A stretch of 56,835 nucleotides of DNA, taken from positions 1 through 56,835 of the forward strand of contig JAGNZC010000017.1 in the NCBI GenBank assembly GCA_017984635.1. The letters are read 5' to 3'. A program made the translations under genes and the position numbers. This document shows, one piece after another, positions 10,240 to 18,821 of this stretch. This DNA is from Crocinitomicaceae bacterium (GTDB taxonomy: Bacteria; Bacteroidota; Bacteroidia; Flavobacteriales_D; Crocinitomicaceae). Below the pieces are notes generated by a model. The model was given only the letters and a program-made list of their open reading frames with translations, ran no database searches and had not been told where the DNA came from. Numbering within the stretch: position 1 is the stretch's first letter; every line of letters begins with the position of its first letter.

Positions 10240-10947
10240 TCAATTTTGAACAATTGTTCCAACTTGTTCACCTTTCATTAATTTTTTGAAATTACCAGGT
10301 GTATCCATATCGAATACAATAATTGGTAAATTATTCTCTTTACACAAGGTAAATGCTGTCATATCCATAACATTTAACCCTTTTGCGTATACATCATCAA
10401 ATGAAATTTGATCGTATTTTGTTGCTGTTGGATCTTTCTCTGGATCAGCCGTATAAATACCATCCACACGTGTTCCTTTTAATATCACTTCTGCATTAAT
10501 TTCAATCGCTCTTAATGATGCAGCTGAATCTGTTGTGAAAAATGGATTACCTGTTCCTGCACCAAAAATAACAACACGTCCTTTTTCTAAATGACGAACG
10601 GCTCTTCTACGCACATAAGGTTCTGCAATTTCTTTCATTTCAATGGCAGATTGCAAGCGTGTTTTAATTCCAGCAGACTCCAAAGAAGCTTGTAGCGCCA
10701 TGGAATTAATCATTGTTGCCAACATTCCCATGTAATCACCATGTGTGCGATCCATTCCTCCTTCTTCAGCTTGTACACCTCTAAAAATGTTTCCTCCGCC
10801 AATTACGATTGCAATTTCAACACCTAAATCGTGCATTTCTTTAATTTGAACTGCATATTGAGCCAAGCGATTGTTGTCAATACCAAATTGTTTTTCGCCC
10901 ATAAGCGACTCTCCACTAAGCTTTAAAAGAATACGTTTGTATTTCAT
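10240..10947 (-). CDS. pyrH: UMP kinase
   Basis: It phosphorylates UMP to UDP with ATP, the first committed kinase step towards UTP and CTP. It is an amino-acid-kinase-fold protein of 235 residues: [14 protein letters not shown] at the N-terminus (phosphate-binding Lys and Gly), [46 protein letters not shown] and [14 protein letters not shown]. It is first in the pyrH-frr operon, with a -7 promoter element 37 nt upstream. Confidence 0.97.
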   Translation of the reverse strand: MKYKRILLKLSGESLMGEKQFGIDNNRLAQYAVQIKEMHDLGVEIAIVIGGGNIFRGVQAEEGGMDRTHGDYMGMLATMINSMALQASLESAGIKTRLQSAIEMKEIAEPYVRRRAVRHLEKGRVVIFGAGTGNPFFTTDSAASLRAIEINAEVILKGTRVDGIYTADPEKDPTATKYDQISFDDVYAKGLNVMDMTAFTLCKENNLPIIVFDMDTPGNFKKLMKGEQVGTIVQN

Positions 10948-10983
10948 GTGAACGTTTTTGATTTAATTGAAACATTTCTAGAA

Positions 10984-10991
10984 CAAAGATA
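10984..10991 (-). promoter_or_regulatory. Candidate -7 promoter element of pyrH-frr
   Basis: On the minus strand this reads TATCTTTG, an exact TAnnTTTG. The predicted leader is about 30 nt. It lies between the tsf terminator and pyrH, giving the pair its own transcript. Confidence 0.6.
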
Positions 10992-11025
10992 AAAATGTTT
11001 CTTATTCTGTGTTGTAAATTTTACT

Positions 11026-11060
11026 TCAAAAAAAAGGCTATCAGTAAACCGATAGCCTTT
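11026..11060 (-). terminator. Terminator of the rplM-rpsI-rpsB-tsf operon
   Basis: A perfect 10-bp stem (11033-11042 with 11051-11060) with an 8-nt loop is followed on the minus strand by a run of eight T. It lies 18 bp after the tsf stop. Confidence 0.9.
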
Positions 11061-11078
11061 CATATATTTTTGATTTTC

Positions 11079-11909
11079 TTAACTTAACGCAATACGTTTA
11101 AAGTCAGAAACTGTCAAACCTTTTTCTGTTGATTCTAAGAAAGACTCAACTGTAAATTTGTTGTCACGGATAAACTCTTGGCTTAACAACGTGTTTTCTT
11201 TGAAGAATTTAGCCAAACGACCTTGAGCGATTTTATCAGCCATCTCAGCTGGTTTACCTTCTTGGATCGCTAAATCTTTACCTACTTCGATTTCACGTTC
11301 GATTGTACGTGCATCAACACCGTCTTTGTTTAATGCAATTGGGTTCATTGCAGCAACTTGCATTGCAACTTGTTTCCCTGCATCTTCAGCAACATCAGAA
11401 GCGCTGTTCAATCCGACTAAAGTAGCCAATTGGTTACCTGGGTGGTTGTAAGCAACCACTTTATCAGCATTCAAAACAGCATAAGAAGATAAATCTAACT
11501 TCTCACCTACAACACCGATTTGCTCAGTGATTTTATCAGCTACTGTTAATTTATCATCGTAAGCCAATGCTTTTAATGCGTCAGCAGATGCTGGTAAGTT
11601 TGTTAAAGCGATGTCTAAGAACGATTGAACCAATTTCATGTAACCATCGTTTTTAGCAACGAAGTCAGTTTCACAGTTCAATGCTAAAACAACACCCGCT
11701 TTTCCGTCAGCAGTAGCTTGCGCTAAAACTAAGCCTTCACTTGCATCATTTTCACCACGTTTAGCAGCGATTTTTTGACCTTTTTTACGTAAAATGTCGA
11801 TTGCTGTTTCAAAATCTCCATTTGCTTCAACTAAGGCGTTTTTGCAGTCCATCATTCCTGCACCTGTTTGTTGACGTAATTTATTTACTTCTGCAGCTGT
11901 AATTGCCAT
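11079..11909 (-). CDS. tsf: Translation elongation factor Ts
   Basis: Guanine-nucleotide exchange factor for EF-Tu. The N-terminal UBA-like domain is AEVNKLRQQTGAGMMDCKNAL, followed by ALNCETDFVAKNDGY, the conserved core that contacts EF-Tu. Length is 276 residues, the usual bacterial size. It lies 22 nt after rpsB in the universal rpsB-tsf order and closes the operon. Confidence 0.97.
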   Translation of the reverse strand: MAITAAEVNKLRQQTGAGMMDCKNALVEANGDFETAIDILRKKGQKIAAKRGENDASEGLVLAQATADGKAGVVLALNCETDFVAKNDGYMKLVQSFLDIALTNLPASADALKALAYDDKLTVADKITEQIGVVGEKLDLSSYAVLNADKVVAYNHPGNQLATLVGLNSASDVAEDAGKQVAMQVAAMNPIALNKDGVDARTIEREIEVGKDLAIQEGKPAEMADKIAQGRLAKFFKENTLLSQEFIRDNKFTVESFLESTEKGLTVSDFKRIALS

Positions 11910-11931
11910 AGGAATAATTTTTATATATTAA

Positions 11932-12705
11932 TTAATCTTGTTTTTCTTCTGTAGCTTCAACTTGCTCAGCAGCAACTTCTTCTGTTGCAGGTGCATCTTT
12001 ATCAGCTACTTTTGTGTTTTTACGGTCTTCTAATCCTTCTTTGATTGCCCCGCAAATTGCATCTAAAATAATCGTGATTGATTTAGTAGCATCATCATTT
12101 GCTGGGATAGGGAAATCAACTAATTTAGGATTTGAATTCGTATCTACCATTGCGAAAGTTGGGATGTTCAAACGTTTAGCTTCATTCAAAGCGATATGCT
12201 CTTTCAAGATATCTACTAAGAAAATTGCAGCTGGTTGACGAGTCATATCAACGATAGAACCAAAGTTTTTCTCTAATTTCTCACGTTGACGTGTTTTGAA
12301 CAAACGCTCTCTTTTGTTTAATGTCTCCCAAGTACCGTCTGTTTTCATTTTGTCAATCGCTGACATTTTACGAATAGACTTACGAGTTGTTTGGAAGTTT
12401 GTTAACATACCACCTGACCATCTTTCAGTAACAAACGGCATATTGATTTCAGCAACTTTTTGAGAAACGATCTCTTTTGCTTGTTTTTTAGTAGCTACGA
12501 AAAGTACTTTTTTACCCGACTTTGCAATTTGTTTCATCGCCGCACACGCTTGGTCAAGATGTGCAATTGTCTTATTAAGGTCGATAATGTGGATACCTTT
12601 TTTCTCTTCAAAGATATACGGCGCCATTGCCGGGTTCCATTTTCTTTTCAAGTGTCCGAAGTGAACACCCGCTTCTAATAAATTTTCGAAATTTACTTTT
12701 GACAT
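11932..12705 (-). CDS. rpsB: 30S ribosomal protein S2
   Basis: Small-subunit protein S2. It carries GVHFGHLKRKWNPAMAPYIF, IIDLNKTIAHLDQA, VTERWSGGMLTNFQT and IPTFAMVDTNSNPKLVDFPIPANDDA, all conserved in S2. The 257-residue protein ends in an acidic, Ala/Glu-rich tail. An unusual 114-nt gap with RNA-folding potential precedes it inside the operon. In other bacteria S2 represses its own rpsB-tsf message, so that leader is a candidate target (inference). Confidence 0.97.
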   Translation of the reverse strand: MSKVNFENLLEAGVHFGHLKRKWNPAMAPYIFEEKKGIHIIDLNKTIAHLDQACAAMKQIAKSGKKVLFVATKKQAKEIVSQKVAEINMPFVTERWSGGMLTNFQTTRKSIRKMSAIDKMKTDGTWETLNKRERLFKTRQREKLEKNFGSIVDMTRQPAAIFLVDILKEHIALNEAKRLNIPTFAMVDTNSNPKLVDFPIPANDDATKSITIILDAICGAIKEGLEDRKNTKVADKDAPATEEVAAEQVEATEEKQD

Positions 12706-12734
12706 TTTAATGTATTTTTAATTGTTTACGTTCC

Positions 12735-12800
12735 TTTAGTAGATCAACAAACGGAGGGTTCGCCACTAGACGAAGGGTACTCTGCAGTTTGGATACTAAA
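12735..12800 (-). promoter_or_regulatory. Structured leader between rpsI and rpsB (candidate S2 autoregulatory element)
   Basis: The transcribed minus strand can form nested stems: TTTAGTA (12800-12794) with TACTAAA (12741-12735), then CAAAC (12791-12787) with GTTTG (12752-12748), then TTCG (12774-12771) with CGAA (12762-12759). The segment looks more GC-rich than its surroundings. No TAnnTTTG promoter is seen inside the gap, so it should be part of the rplM-rpsI-rpsB-tsf transcript. I cannot assign it to a known RNA family. Confidence 0.5.
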
Positions 12801-12819
12801 CAACCGCCAAAATAATTTT

Positions 12820-13206
12820 TTAACGTTTTGAGAATTGGAATTTCTTACGTGCTTTCGGTTGACCTGGTTTTTTACGTTCAACCATTCTTGGATCACGCGT
12901 CATCAATCCTTCTCCTTTTAATAATGTTTTGTTTTCTTCAGCAACTTCAACCAATGCACGAGAAATCCCTAAACGGATTGCTTCAGCTTGGCCATTGATA
13001 CCACCACCAAAAACATTTACTTTCACGTCGAACTGACCTGAAGTACTTGTAATTGCGAACGGTTGTTCAATTTTCGCTTGAAGAACTGCAACTGGAAAAA
13101 CTTCTTTGTAGTCTTTCTTATTTACAATCACTTTACCCGTACCTTTTGTAAGGTATACACGAGCAACGGATGTTTTTCTTCTTCCTAATGTGTTAATTAC
13201 TTCCAT
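12820..13206 (-). CDS. rpsI: 30S ribosomal protein S9
   Basis: Small-subunit protein S9, 128 residues. It opens with the family core [20 protein letters not shown] and ends in the invariant basic tail ending KFQFSKR, which reaches the ribosomal P site. It lies 5 nt after rplM in the conserved rplM-rpsI order. Confidence 0.98.
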   Translation of the reverse strand: MEVINTLGRRKTSVARVYLTKGTGKVIVNKKDYKEVFPVAVLQAKIEQPFAITSTSGQFDVKVNVFGGGINGQAEAIRLGISRALVEVAEENKTLLKGEGLMTRDPRMVERKKPGQPKARKKFQFSKR

Positions 13207-13211
13207 GCTTT

Positions 13212-13667
13212 TTATTTGAATGAGTCAAGATTAAAAACTTCTGGTTTCTGTGCCTCTTGTTTGTGCTCAGGTCCTACATACACTTTTAAGTTTGTAAATA
13301 GTCGTCGACCTAGCGTGTTTTTAGGCAACATCCCTTTGACAGCTTTTTCAATTAAGCGCTCTGGATGTTTTTTCAACATTTCTTGTGCTGTTGTAATACG
13401 TTGACCTCCTGGGTAACCAGTGTAACGTACATACTCTTTGTTGACAAGTTTCGTACCTGAGAAAGCAATTTTCTCAGCATTTATAACGATAACGTTGTCT
13501 CCACAGTCAGCGTGAGGGGTGAAATTCGTTTTGTGTTTACCACGAATGATTTTCGCCACCTTACTCGCTAAACGACCAACAGTTTGGCCTTCAGCATCCA
13601 CAACAAGCCACTTTTTATTAGCGGTCTCCTTGTTGCCGGAAACGGTTCTGTAACTTAATGTATCCAC
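13212..13667 (-). CDS. rplM: 50S ribosomal protein L13
   Basis: Large-subunit assembly protein L13. Conserved parts are [58 protein letters not shown] and GPEHKHEAQ-like [12 protein letters not shown] place the start at GTG 13667, giving 151 residues beginning (M)DTLSYRTVS, because Bacteroidota L13 proteins begin this way. An in-frame ATG at 13694 would add nine residues, but it lies only about 14 nt from the predicted transcription start. It is first in the rplM-rpsI-rpsB-tsf operon. Confidence 0.93.
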   Translation of the reverse strand: MDTLSYRTVSGNKETANKKWLVVDAEGQTVGRLASKVAKIIRGKHKTNFTPHADCGDNVIVINAEKIAFSGTKLVNKEYVRYTGYPGGQRITTAQEMLKKHPERLIEKAVKGMLPKNTLGRRLFTNLKVYVGPEHKQEAQKPEVFNLDSFK

Positions 13668-13713
13668 AATTTTACATTTATTAAAATAAGACAATATCCC
13701 TAAATTGGGGGTG

Positions 13714-13744
13714 CAAAGATATGATTTCTATTTTTATTAACAAA
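13714..13744 (-). promoter_or_regulatory. Promoter of the rplM operon (-33 TTTG, -7 TATCTTTG)
   Basis: On the minus strand TTTG (13744-13741) is followed after 19 nt by TATCTTTG (13721-13714). This is the best complete Bacteroidota-type promoter in the window. Transcription should start near 13708. Confidence 0.75.
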
Positions 13745-13793
13745 CGAATTTTAAAAAAAGAATGATAATAAATAAAGTATTTATAGTAAATCA

Positions 13794-13830
13794 CTAAAAA
13801 AAGGTGCTAAAAATTATATTTCAGCACCTT
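13794..13830 (-). terminator. Terminator after the enoyl-CoA hydratase gene
   Basis: AAGGTGCT (13801-13808) pairs with AGCACCTT (13823-13830), an 8-bp perfect stem with a 14-nt loop. On the minus strand it is followed by a T-run. Confidence 0.8.
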
Positions 13831-13851
13831 GTAGCATTTTATTTTATTTTT

Positions 13852-14625
13852 TTATTTCTGTTTAAATGCGTTGATTGCATTCACCGTGAAATCGCTTAAA
13901 ACGAGTTTCCCACTCATCCCAGCTCGATCAACCAACAACGTATCCCAATGTTCTGTTCCTTGCCAAAAAACGCTTTTAAGCATTGCCATCGCATCTGGGT
14001 TAGATTTTGCTAATTTCAATGCTAATTTCTCGATTTCAGCATCCATTTCTTCAGCAGTCTCAAAAACATCTGTATACAATCCTTTGTGTTTCGCCCACTC
14101 TGCAGTTCTCCATTCAGTAGCATTGATTGCTAATTCACTCATGGCAGACAAACCGATTTTTCGTTCAACAGCTGGACCAACAACAAATGGACCTATTCCA
14201 ACCGCTAATTCAGACAACTTAACGTCTGCATATTTGGTAGCCAAACAATAATCAACTGCAGAAGCCATTCCTACTCCACCGCCTACTGCTTTTCCTTGCA
14301 CTCGACCTATAATGAATTTTGGGGCTTTTCTACACGCATTGATGACACTTGCGAATCCTGAGAAAAAATGCAAGCCTGTTTCTAAGTCCTTGATCGAAAT
14401 CAGTTCATCAAAACTTGCACCAGCACAAAAAGCTTTTTCTCCACTTGACTTTAAAACGATCACTTTAACCGTTTCATTTTGTCCTAAATCAGTTATTGTA
14501 TCTGCTAATTTTCTTAAAATTTTACCCGGTAATGAATTACTCATTGGGTGAAAAAAGGTAATAGTTCCTATTCCGTTTGCATCAATTGAAAATTCAACTG
14601 AACCTTGATTAATGATCTCAGACAT
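13852..14625 (-). CDS. Enoyl-CoA hydratase/isomerase (crotonase) family protein
   Basis: A crotonase-fold protein of 257 residues, acting on an acyl-CoA thioester in the cytoplasm. The oxyanion-hole segments are FCAGASFDEL and GKAVGGGVGMASAVD. The second catalytic Glu of hydratases may be the Glu in LSELAVGIGP, but the first (the Glu in GGGCEL of classical crotonase) is replaced here by GGGVGM, so it may be a hydratase variant or an isomerase rather than a standard crotonase; methylglutaconyl-CoA hydratase-like relatives are possible. Its ATG directly abuts the stop of the upstream RRM gene, suggesting coupled expression. The substrate is not known. Confidence 0.8.
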   Translation of the reverse strand: MSEIINQGSVEFSIDANGIGTITFFHPMSNSLPGKILRKLADTITDLGQNETVKVIVLKSSGEKAFCAGASFDELISIKDLETGLHFFSGFASVINACRKAPKFIIGRVQGKAVGGGVGMASAVDYCLATKYADVKLSELAVGIGPFVVGPAVERKIGLSAMSELAINATEWRTAEWAKHKGLYTDVFETAEEMDAEIEKLALKLAKSNPDAMAMLKSVFWQGTEHWDTLLVDRAGMSGKLVLSDFTVNAINAFKQK

Positions 14626-15015
14626 TTAAATTCTTTTTCGAGGTCGCTTTCCTGCAGTAGAGGAAGCAACAGGTTTTGCAAATTCAGAAGGTGCAGCCAA
14701 ATTTCTTGTTTGTTTGAAAGCAGGCTTGGAAACTTCTTTTTTCTCTTCTTCTTTTTTAATTGGTCGATTACCCTTTGGAGATGCAATTTTAACATCTAAT
14801 TTACGACCATTAACTTCCATCCCATTCAATGCTTGGATTGCACTGATTGCGTGATCGGTTTCTTCCATTTCTACATATCCAAAACCACGAGAACGTTTCG
14901 TGTCTTTTTCGTAAACAACATGCGCATAGGTAACAGGACCAAACGCAGAAAAAGTGGCTTTTAAATCTTCAGAAGTGATTTCCCAATCTAAATTTGCTAT
15001 AAAAATATTTACCAT
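14626..15015 (-). CDS. RRM-domain RNA-binding protein
   Basis: A single RNA-recognition motif occupies about residues 2-80: RNP2 is IFIANL (residues 4-9) and RNP1 is RSRGFGYVEM, both with the aromatic residues that stack on RNA bases. A disordered basic tail follows, with a KKEEEKKE run and the C-terminal GKRPRKRI. At 129 residues it resembles the small glycine-poor RRM proteins common in Bacteroidota and cyanobacteria, which are thought to act as RNA chaperones or post-transcriptional regulators. It ends exactly where the hydratase gene begins and starts 33 nt after the upstream membrane-protein gene. Confidence 0.88.
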   Translation of the reverse strand: MVNIFIANLDWEITSEDLKATFSAFGPVTYAHVVYEKDTKRSRGFGYVEMEETDHAISAIQALNGMEVNGRKLDVKIASPKGNRPIKKEEEKKEVSKPAFKQTRNLAAPSEFAKPVASSTAGKRPRKRI

Positions 15016-15048
15016 TGATGTTGAGTGGCTTTCGCCTGATTGAATTTA

Positions 15049-16008
15049 TTATTTTAATGTAAAGCTATCCGTACCGATTAAATTTCCATCACAGAAAATC
15101 TTAACGACATAATTACCTTTGATCGCATCTTCTCCTTTTAGGTCATAGAAAATAGACATATCAATTTGTTGGTTATTGTAATCAATTTCTTTTTTATCTG
15201 AATAGGCAACAGTTCCAGATTCTATTTGAACCGTGTTACTTGTTCTTGTTTGCAAAACACGTCCATCTGGAGACACTACTTGCATATAAACCGTTTTGCG
15301 ACCTGCATCAGCTAACGAATTCTCAGACAATGTAAAACTTGATTTGATTTGAACCGTATTTCTTGCTTTTGTAGTTTCTTCAGTTGTGTTGTTCAATTTC
15401 ATTCTCAAACCAGTAGAGTGAATGCCGTATGCTTGCAATCTTGCTCCTTTACGAACTTTCGCCCCTTTTTCTTCTGCTTCTTGTTTGAATTGATCGCGTT
15501 CAGATTTTGTAGCAGAAAGTTGAGTAGTCGTTTGGTCTAAATCAGATGTTAACTTAATATTCATTGTGTTCAACGAATCAATTTGCTTCACATAGCTTTT
15601 CATAATACCGCGTAAGGTTTCATTTTCTTTACGCATTCTAAACAATTGACTTGCTGTAATTCGCTTATTGTTATTTAATTGTGTAATTAAGCCTTGAATT
15701 TTTTCCTTTTGCATATTCAAAGAATCTGCTTTTGACGCATCTTTTGCAATTAATGCATCGTATGTTTTCAACATGTTTTTGAAATCTTTCTTCAGGTCGT
15801 TTGACATGTTGCCTACGTATCCAGACATCATATCATTCATTCCATTCATATCAGAAACCAATAAGGTGTTTTGATTGGTGCAATCATTTAATTCAGCATT
15901 CTTTCTAGACCACAAAAAGGCCATAGCTCCAAGTGCGATTAACAAAACCAAAATGATTAAAAGAAATACTCCATTTCCTTTTTTCTCTGTTGTATCTAAA
16001 TCGGTCAT
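15049..16008 (-). CDS. Inner-membrane-anchored coiled-coil protein of unknown function
   Basis: Not recognised as a named family. From ATG 16008 the protein (319 residues) has a short charged N-terminus, one membrane helix (VFLLIILVLLIALGAMAFLW, about residues 13-32), then a long Gln/Lys/Asp-rich segment likely to be coiled coil (about 35-190), and a C-terminal beta-rich domain with SFTLSENSLADAGRKTVYMQ and FYDLKGEDAIKGNYVVKIF. Topology is probably cytoplasmic N-terminus with the rest in the periplasm. The frame extends to an ATG at 16035, but that codon overlaps the -7 element at 16034-16041, so the internal start is preferred. Confidence 0.75.
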   Translation of the reverse strand: MTDLDTTEKKGNGVFLLIILVLLIALGAMAFLWSRKNAELNDCTNQNTLLVSDMNGMNDMMSGYVGNMSNDLKKDFKNMLKTYDALIAKDASKADSLNMQKEKIQGLITQLNNNKRITASQLFRMRKENETLRGIMKSYVKQIDSLNTMNIKLTSDLDQTTTQLSATKSERDQFKQEAEEKGAKVRKGARLQAYGIHSTGLRMKLNNTTEETTKARNTVQIKSSFTLSENSLADAGRKTVYMQVVSPDGRVLQTRTSNTVQIESGTVAYSDKKEIDYNNQQIDMSIFYDLKGEDAIKGNYVVKIFCDGNLIGTDSFTLK

Positions 16009-16033
16009 AACATGAATGGTAAATAATTTGAAC

Positions 16034-16041
16034 AAATGTAA
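16034..16041 (-). promoter_or_regulatory. Candidate -7 element for the coiled-coil membrane protein
   Basis: On the minus strand this reads TACATTTG (TAnnTTTG). It would start transcription near 16028, about 20 nt before ATG 16008, and excludes the longer reading frame. Confidence 0.5.
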
Positions 16042-16109
16042 ATATATTTTTGCAATGTAATGATTGAAAAATAATTTTTTATTTATTTTTTTTGAGTAGT
16101 AATATGTAA

Positions 16110-17603
16110 CTAATAATCACGATTTTGATAAACAATTGGCCGCGAAAAACGAGCGATAGAATCAATACCAACTGCTGTGAATCTACTATCTGAAGAAGCT
16201 GGAAACGCACCACTATGATGCATTGCTTGACTAATTTCTACTCCTGTGGGTACTTGATTAAAAAGTATTCTACCCGCTTTCGATTCAGCTGCAAATAGTA
16301 ACGATTCTATTTCTTGAAATTGATTTGTTTCTCCAAAAAAACTCGTTGTTAATTGCCCTTCTAAGCACGTATAACCTTTTATTAAATCTTCTAATGAATC
16401 AAAAACAACTACTAATGAAAAAGGACCAAATACTTCTTCATGTAAGATTGGATTCTTCAAAAAGTTTTCGCCATCTATGGTAGCCAAAATTGGTCTACCT
16501 ATATTCGGTAGCTCGCTCACATCCGTTGCAATAAATTGAAGGTGCTTATTTTCTTTTAATTCATCAATTCGCTTATTGTAATTATTCCAAATGGCTGGAC
16601 TCACCATGAAATCTGCTTTTACTCGCTTGAATTGCGTTACTAAATTCTGAAGAAAAACATCGCTCCAATTAGATTTTAAACAAAATAAAAGGCCTGGTTT
16701 TGTACAAAACTGACCCGAATTATTGGTGATTGAGTGTGTAATAATAGTTGCCCAATTTTGAAGATCATCCTTTTCTGATGGCAACAATATGATAGGGTTC
16801 AAACTACCCATTTCGGCAAAAACAGGAATTGGCTTTTTACGAGTATTCGCTAATTTTAATAGAGCCGTACCACCTTTTATACTTCCTGTAAAACCAACCG
16901 CTTCGATACCATTATGTAAAACGAGTTGTTCTCCTACACTGAAATCCTGTGCGTTTAGATTTGAAAAAACTCCATTTGGCATGCCGGTTATTAGAGCTGC
17001 TTCTATTACAGCTTTAGCAACAATTTCACCCGTTCCAGCATGCATGGGATGTCCTTTTACGATAACTGGACATGCTGCCGCCAATGCAGCTACACTATCA
17101 CCACCAATTGTAGAATAAGCCAACGGAAAATTACTTGCTCCAAATACAACAACTGGACCTATTCCGATCTGTGTTTTTAGCAAACTTGGTTTAATTGGAG
17201 AGCGATTTATATCAGCTGGTTCTTTTATTTCAACTGGCCATTGACCACTTTCTAGTAATTGCGCAAAATTAATTAATTGATTGATCGTCCGTCTAAACTC
17301 AGCTTCAGCTCTAACAAGTGGTAAAGCAGTCTCTAATTGATAAATCGTTAATATAAGTTCTTTTGACACTTCTAACTGCCGAACAATTTCTCTTAAAAAC
17401 GCAGCACGTTGAAGAGGGTCTATTTTTTTTAACGCAAAAAAAGCAGTCTGCGCTAGGCGAACTGCTTCATTGATTTCTTCACTCGTTGCTTCGAAAAAGT
17501 CCCATTTGTTTTGACAATTTAATTGAGGATTAAATGTCTTAAACGAACGATTTCCTTTTGCAGAACGAGTTGTTCCAATAAAATTTAAACCTGTAATTTC
17601 CAA
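16110..17603 (-). CDS. Aldehyde dehydrogenase, 2,5-dioxovalerate (alpha-ketoglutarate semialdehyde) dehydrogenase-like
   Basis: An NAD(P)-dependent aldehyde dehydrogenase of 497 residues. Signatures are VVVFGASNFPLAYS, KGHPMHAGTG, the Gly-rich cofactor loop GFTGSIKGG, the general-base Glu in FAEMGSLNPI and the nucleophile Cys in NNSGQFCTKPG. GQFCTKPG and SLNPIILLP are typical of the 2,5-dioxovalerate dehydrogenase subgroup, which oxidises the semialdehyde to 2-oxoglutarate in sugar-acid or hydroxyproline breakdown. No other gene of such a pathway is present. It lies 6 nt after purS, so the transcript probably runs pssA-purS-aldH. The substrate is an inference from family resemblance. Confidence 0.82.
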   Translation of the reverse strand: MEITGLNFIGTTRSAKGNRSFKTFNPQLNCQNKWDFFEATSEEINEAVRLAQTAFFALKKIDPLQRAAFLREIVRQLEVSKELILTIYQLETALPLVRAEAEFRRTINQLINFAQLLESGQWPVEIKEPADINRSPIKPSLLKTQIGIGPVVVFGASNFPLAYSTIGGDSVAALAAACPVIVKGHPMHAGTGEIVAKAVIEAALITGMPNGVFSNLNAQDFSVGEQLVLHNGIEAVGFTGSIKGGTALLKLANTRKKPIPVFAEMGSLNPIILLPSEKDDLQNWATIITHSITNNSGQFCTKPGLLFCLKSNWSDVFLQNLVTQFKRVKADFMVSPAIWNNYNKRIDELKENKHLQFIATDVSELPNIGRPILATIDGENFLKNPILHEEVFGPFSLVVVFDSLEDLIKGYTCLEGQLTTSFFGETNQFQEIESLLFAAESKAGRILFNQVPTGVEISQAMHHSGAFPASSDSRFTAVGIDSIARFSRPIVYQNRDY

Positions 17604-17609
17604 GTTTTA

Positions 17610-17861
17610 TTATGCTGGGACAACTGAATAAGAATAACTTTCCATGATTTGATTAGAAAGCAACTTTTTACAAGCTTCTTCCACTTTTTGTTCTGCAATT
17701 TCTTGAGATGCAGCTTCCACAAAAAGGCGAACATGACGACCAATTCTAACGCCATCAATTTCTGGTAAACCAATTGTTTTCATACTGTTAGAAACAGCTT
17801 TCCCTTGTGGATCTAATAATGCATCTAATGGCATCACATCGATTTCAGCTTTGAATTTCAT
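17610..17861 (-). CDS. purS: Phosphoribosylformylglycinamidine synthase subunit PurS
   Basis: A small subunit of FGAM synthase, bridging PurL and PurQ in the fourth step of purine synthesis. The 83 residues fit the family: KAEIDVMPLDALLDPQGKAV at the N-terminus, then LPEIDGVRIGRHVRLFVE and a C-terminal LLSNQIMESYSYSV. It is squeezed between pssA (1 nt) and the aldehyde dehydrogenase (6 nt). No purL or purQ is in the window, so the other subunits are encoded elsewhere. Confidence 0.93.
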   Translation of the reverse strand: MKFKAEIDVMPLDALLDPQGKAVSNSMKTIGLPEIDGVRIGRHVRLFVEAASQEIAEQKVEEACKKLLSNQIMESYSYSVVPA

Positions 17862-17862
17862 A

Positions 17863-18684
17863 TTATTTATTTTTTGTTACTTGTGTATTAATCACGGATA
17901 AAACGATTTGCAAAAATACAATTAAAGGAATAGACCAAACAAGTAGAAATGGAATTAATAATCCACAAGTTATTAAGAAAATATACCTAATTTCATTTCC
18001 ATTCCATTTGAAATGTTTGAATTTTAACGAAAAGAGTGGCAACTCTACAATCAGCATAACACTCATTATTACAGAGATAGCTACTAAGAAATAAGAATTA
18101 AAGAGTATGCCATAGATTCCTGGATTGAACTTCCACGTAGCGAAATTAGCAGCTAAAACCAATGGGAAAAATGTAATAAAAACAGTATTTAATGGTGTTG
18201 GTATTCCAATAAAAGAATCTGATTGACGCGTGTCTAAATTAAATTTCGCTAAGCGGAATAAAGACATAAATGGTATGATCAATGCAGTAAATGGCAAATA
18301 TTTAATCGATGCATCCATTCTATTTGGAACATTATTAAAAACAGCATTGAACCAATTTAATACTTGAGAATGCACATGAGAAGCAAAATTAGTGGTATAA
18401 AATGGTCCTTCCATGTAAATAGTTGAAATCATTACCACCATCATAAGAATTCCAGGAGCGACGCCAAAAGTAACCATGTCCGCTAATGAATCTAATTGTT
18501 TACCCAGCTCGCTGTGAGCGTTTAATTTTCTCGCTAAAAAACCATCTAAAAAATCAAAAACAGCACCTAAATAGATTGCAAACGGAGCGAGATCGATTCT
18601 GCCTGCTAAAGACAAAAGTATAGCAATGATACCACACATTAAATTCAATGCTGTCGTTATATTTGGTATAGTAAATAGCCTCAT
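17863..18684 (-). CDS. pssA: CDP-diacylglycerol-serine O-phosphatidyltransferase
   Basis: It makes phosphatidylserine, the precursor of phosphatidylethanolamine, from CDP-diacylglycerol and serine at the inner membrane. The CDP-alcohol phosphotransferase motif is complete: DFLDGFLAR followed by G and two Asp in LGKQLDSLADMVTFG (about residues 43-75). Several hydrophobic membrane segments follow across 273 residues. It is first of the pssA-purS-aldH set and is divergent from porV2 across 137 bp in which I find no clear consensus promoter. Confidence 0.93.
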   Translation of the reverse strand: MRLFTIPNITTALNLMCGIIAILLSLAGRIDLAPFAIYLGAVFDFLDGFLARKLNAHSELGKQLDSLADMVTFGVAPGILMMVVMISTIYMEGPFYTTNFASHVHSQVLNWFNAVFNNVPNRMDASIKYLPFTALIIPFMSLFRLAKFNLDTRQSDSFIGIPTPLNTVFITFFPLVLAANFATWKFNPGIYGILFNSYFLVAISVIMSVMLIVELPLFSLKFKHFKWNGNEIRYIFLITCGLLIPFLLVWSIPLIVFLQIVLSVINTQVTKNK

Positions 18685-18821
18685 AAAATATATTCGTTAT
18701 GTTTTGGTAAACTTATTCAATTGAATTAGCTTTACACTTTTATATTAAAAATGTTACAAATAACACAATTTTTTAGTGAATATGCTGTTATTTAGGCTAA
18801 ATTAATTTTAAATCATTACTT

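Noticed and set aside
12735..12800. A tRNA-like or tmRNA-like gene in the rpsI-rpsB gap, because of GGGTTCGCC and GTCTAGTGG
   Set aside because: No cloverleaf, acceptor stem or anticodon arm can be built; the pairing suits a leader hairpin better.
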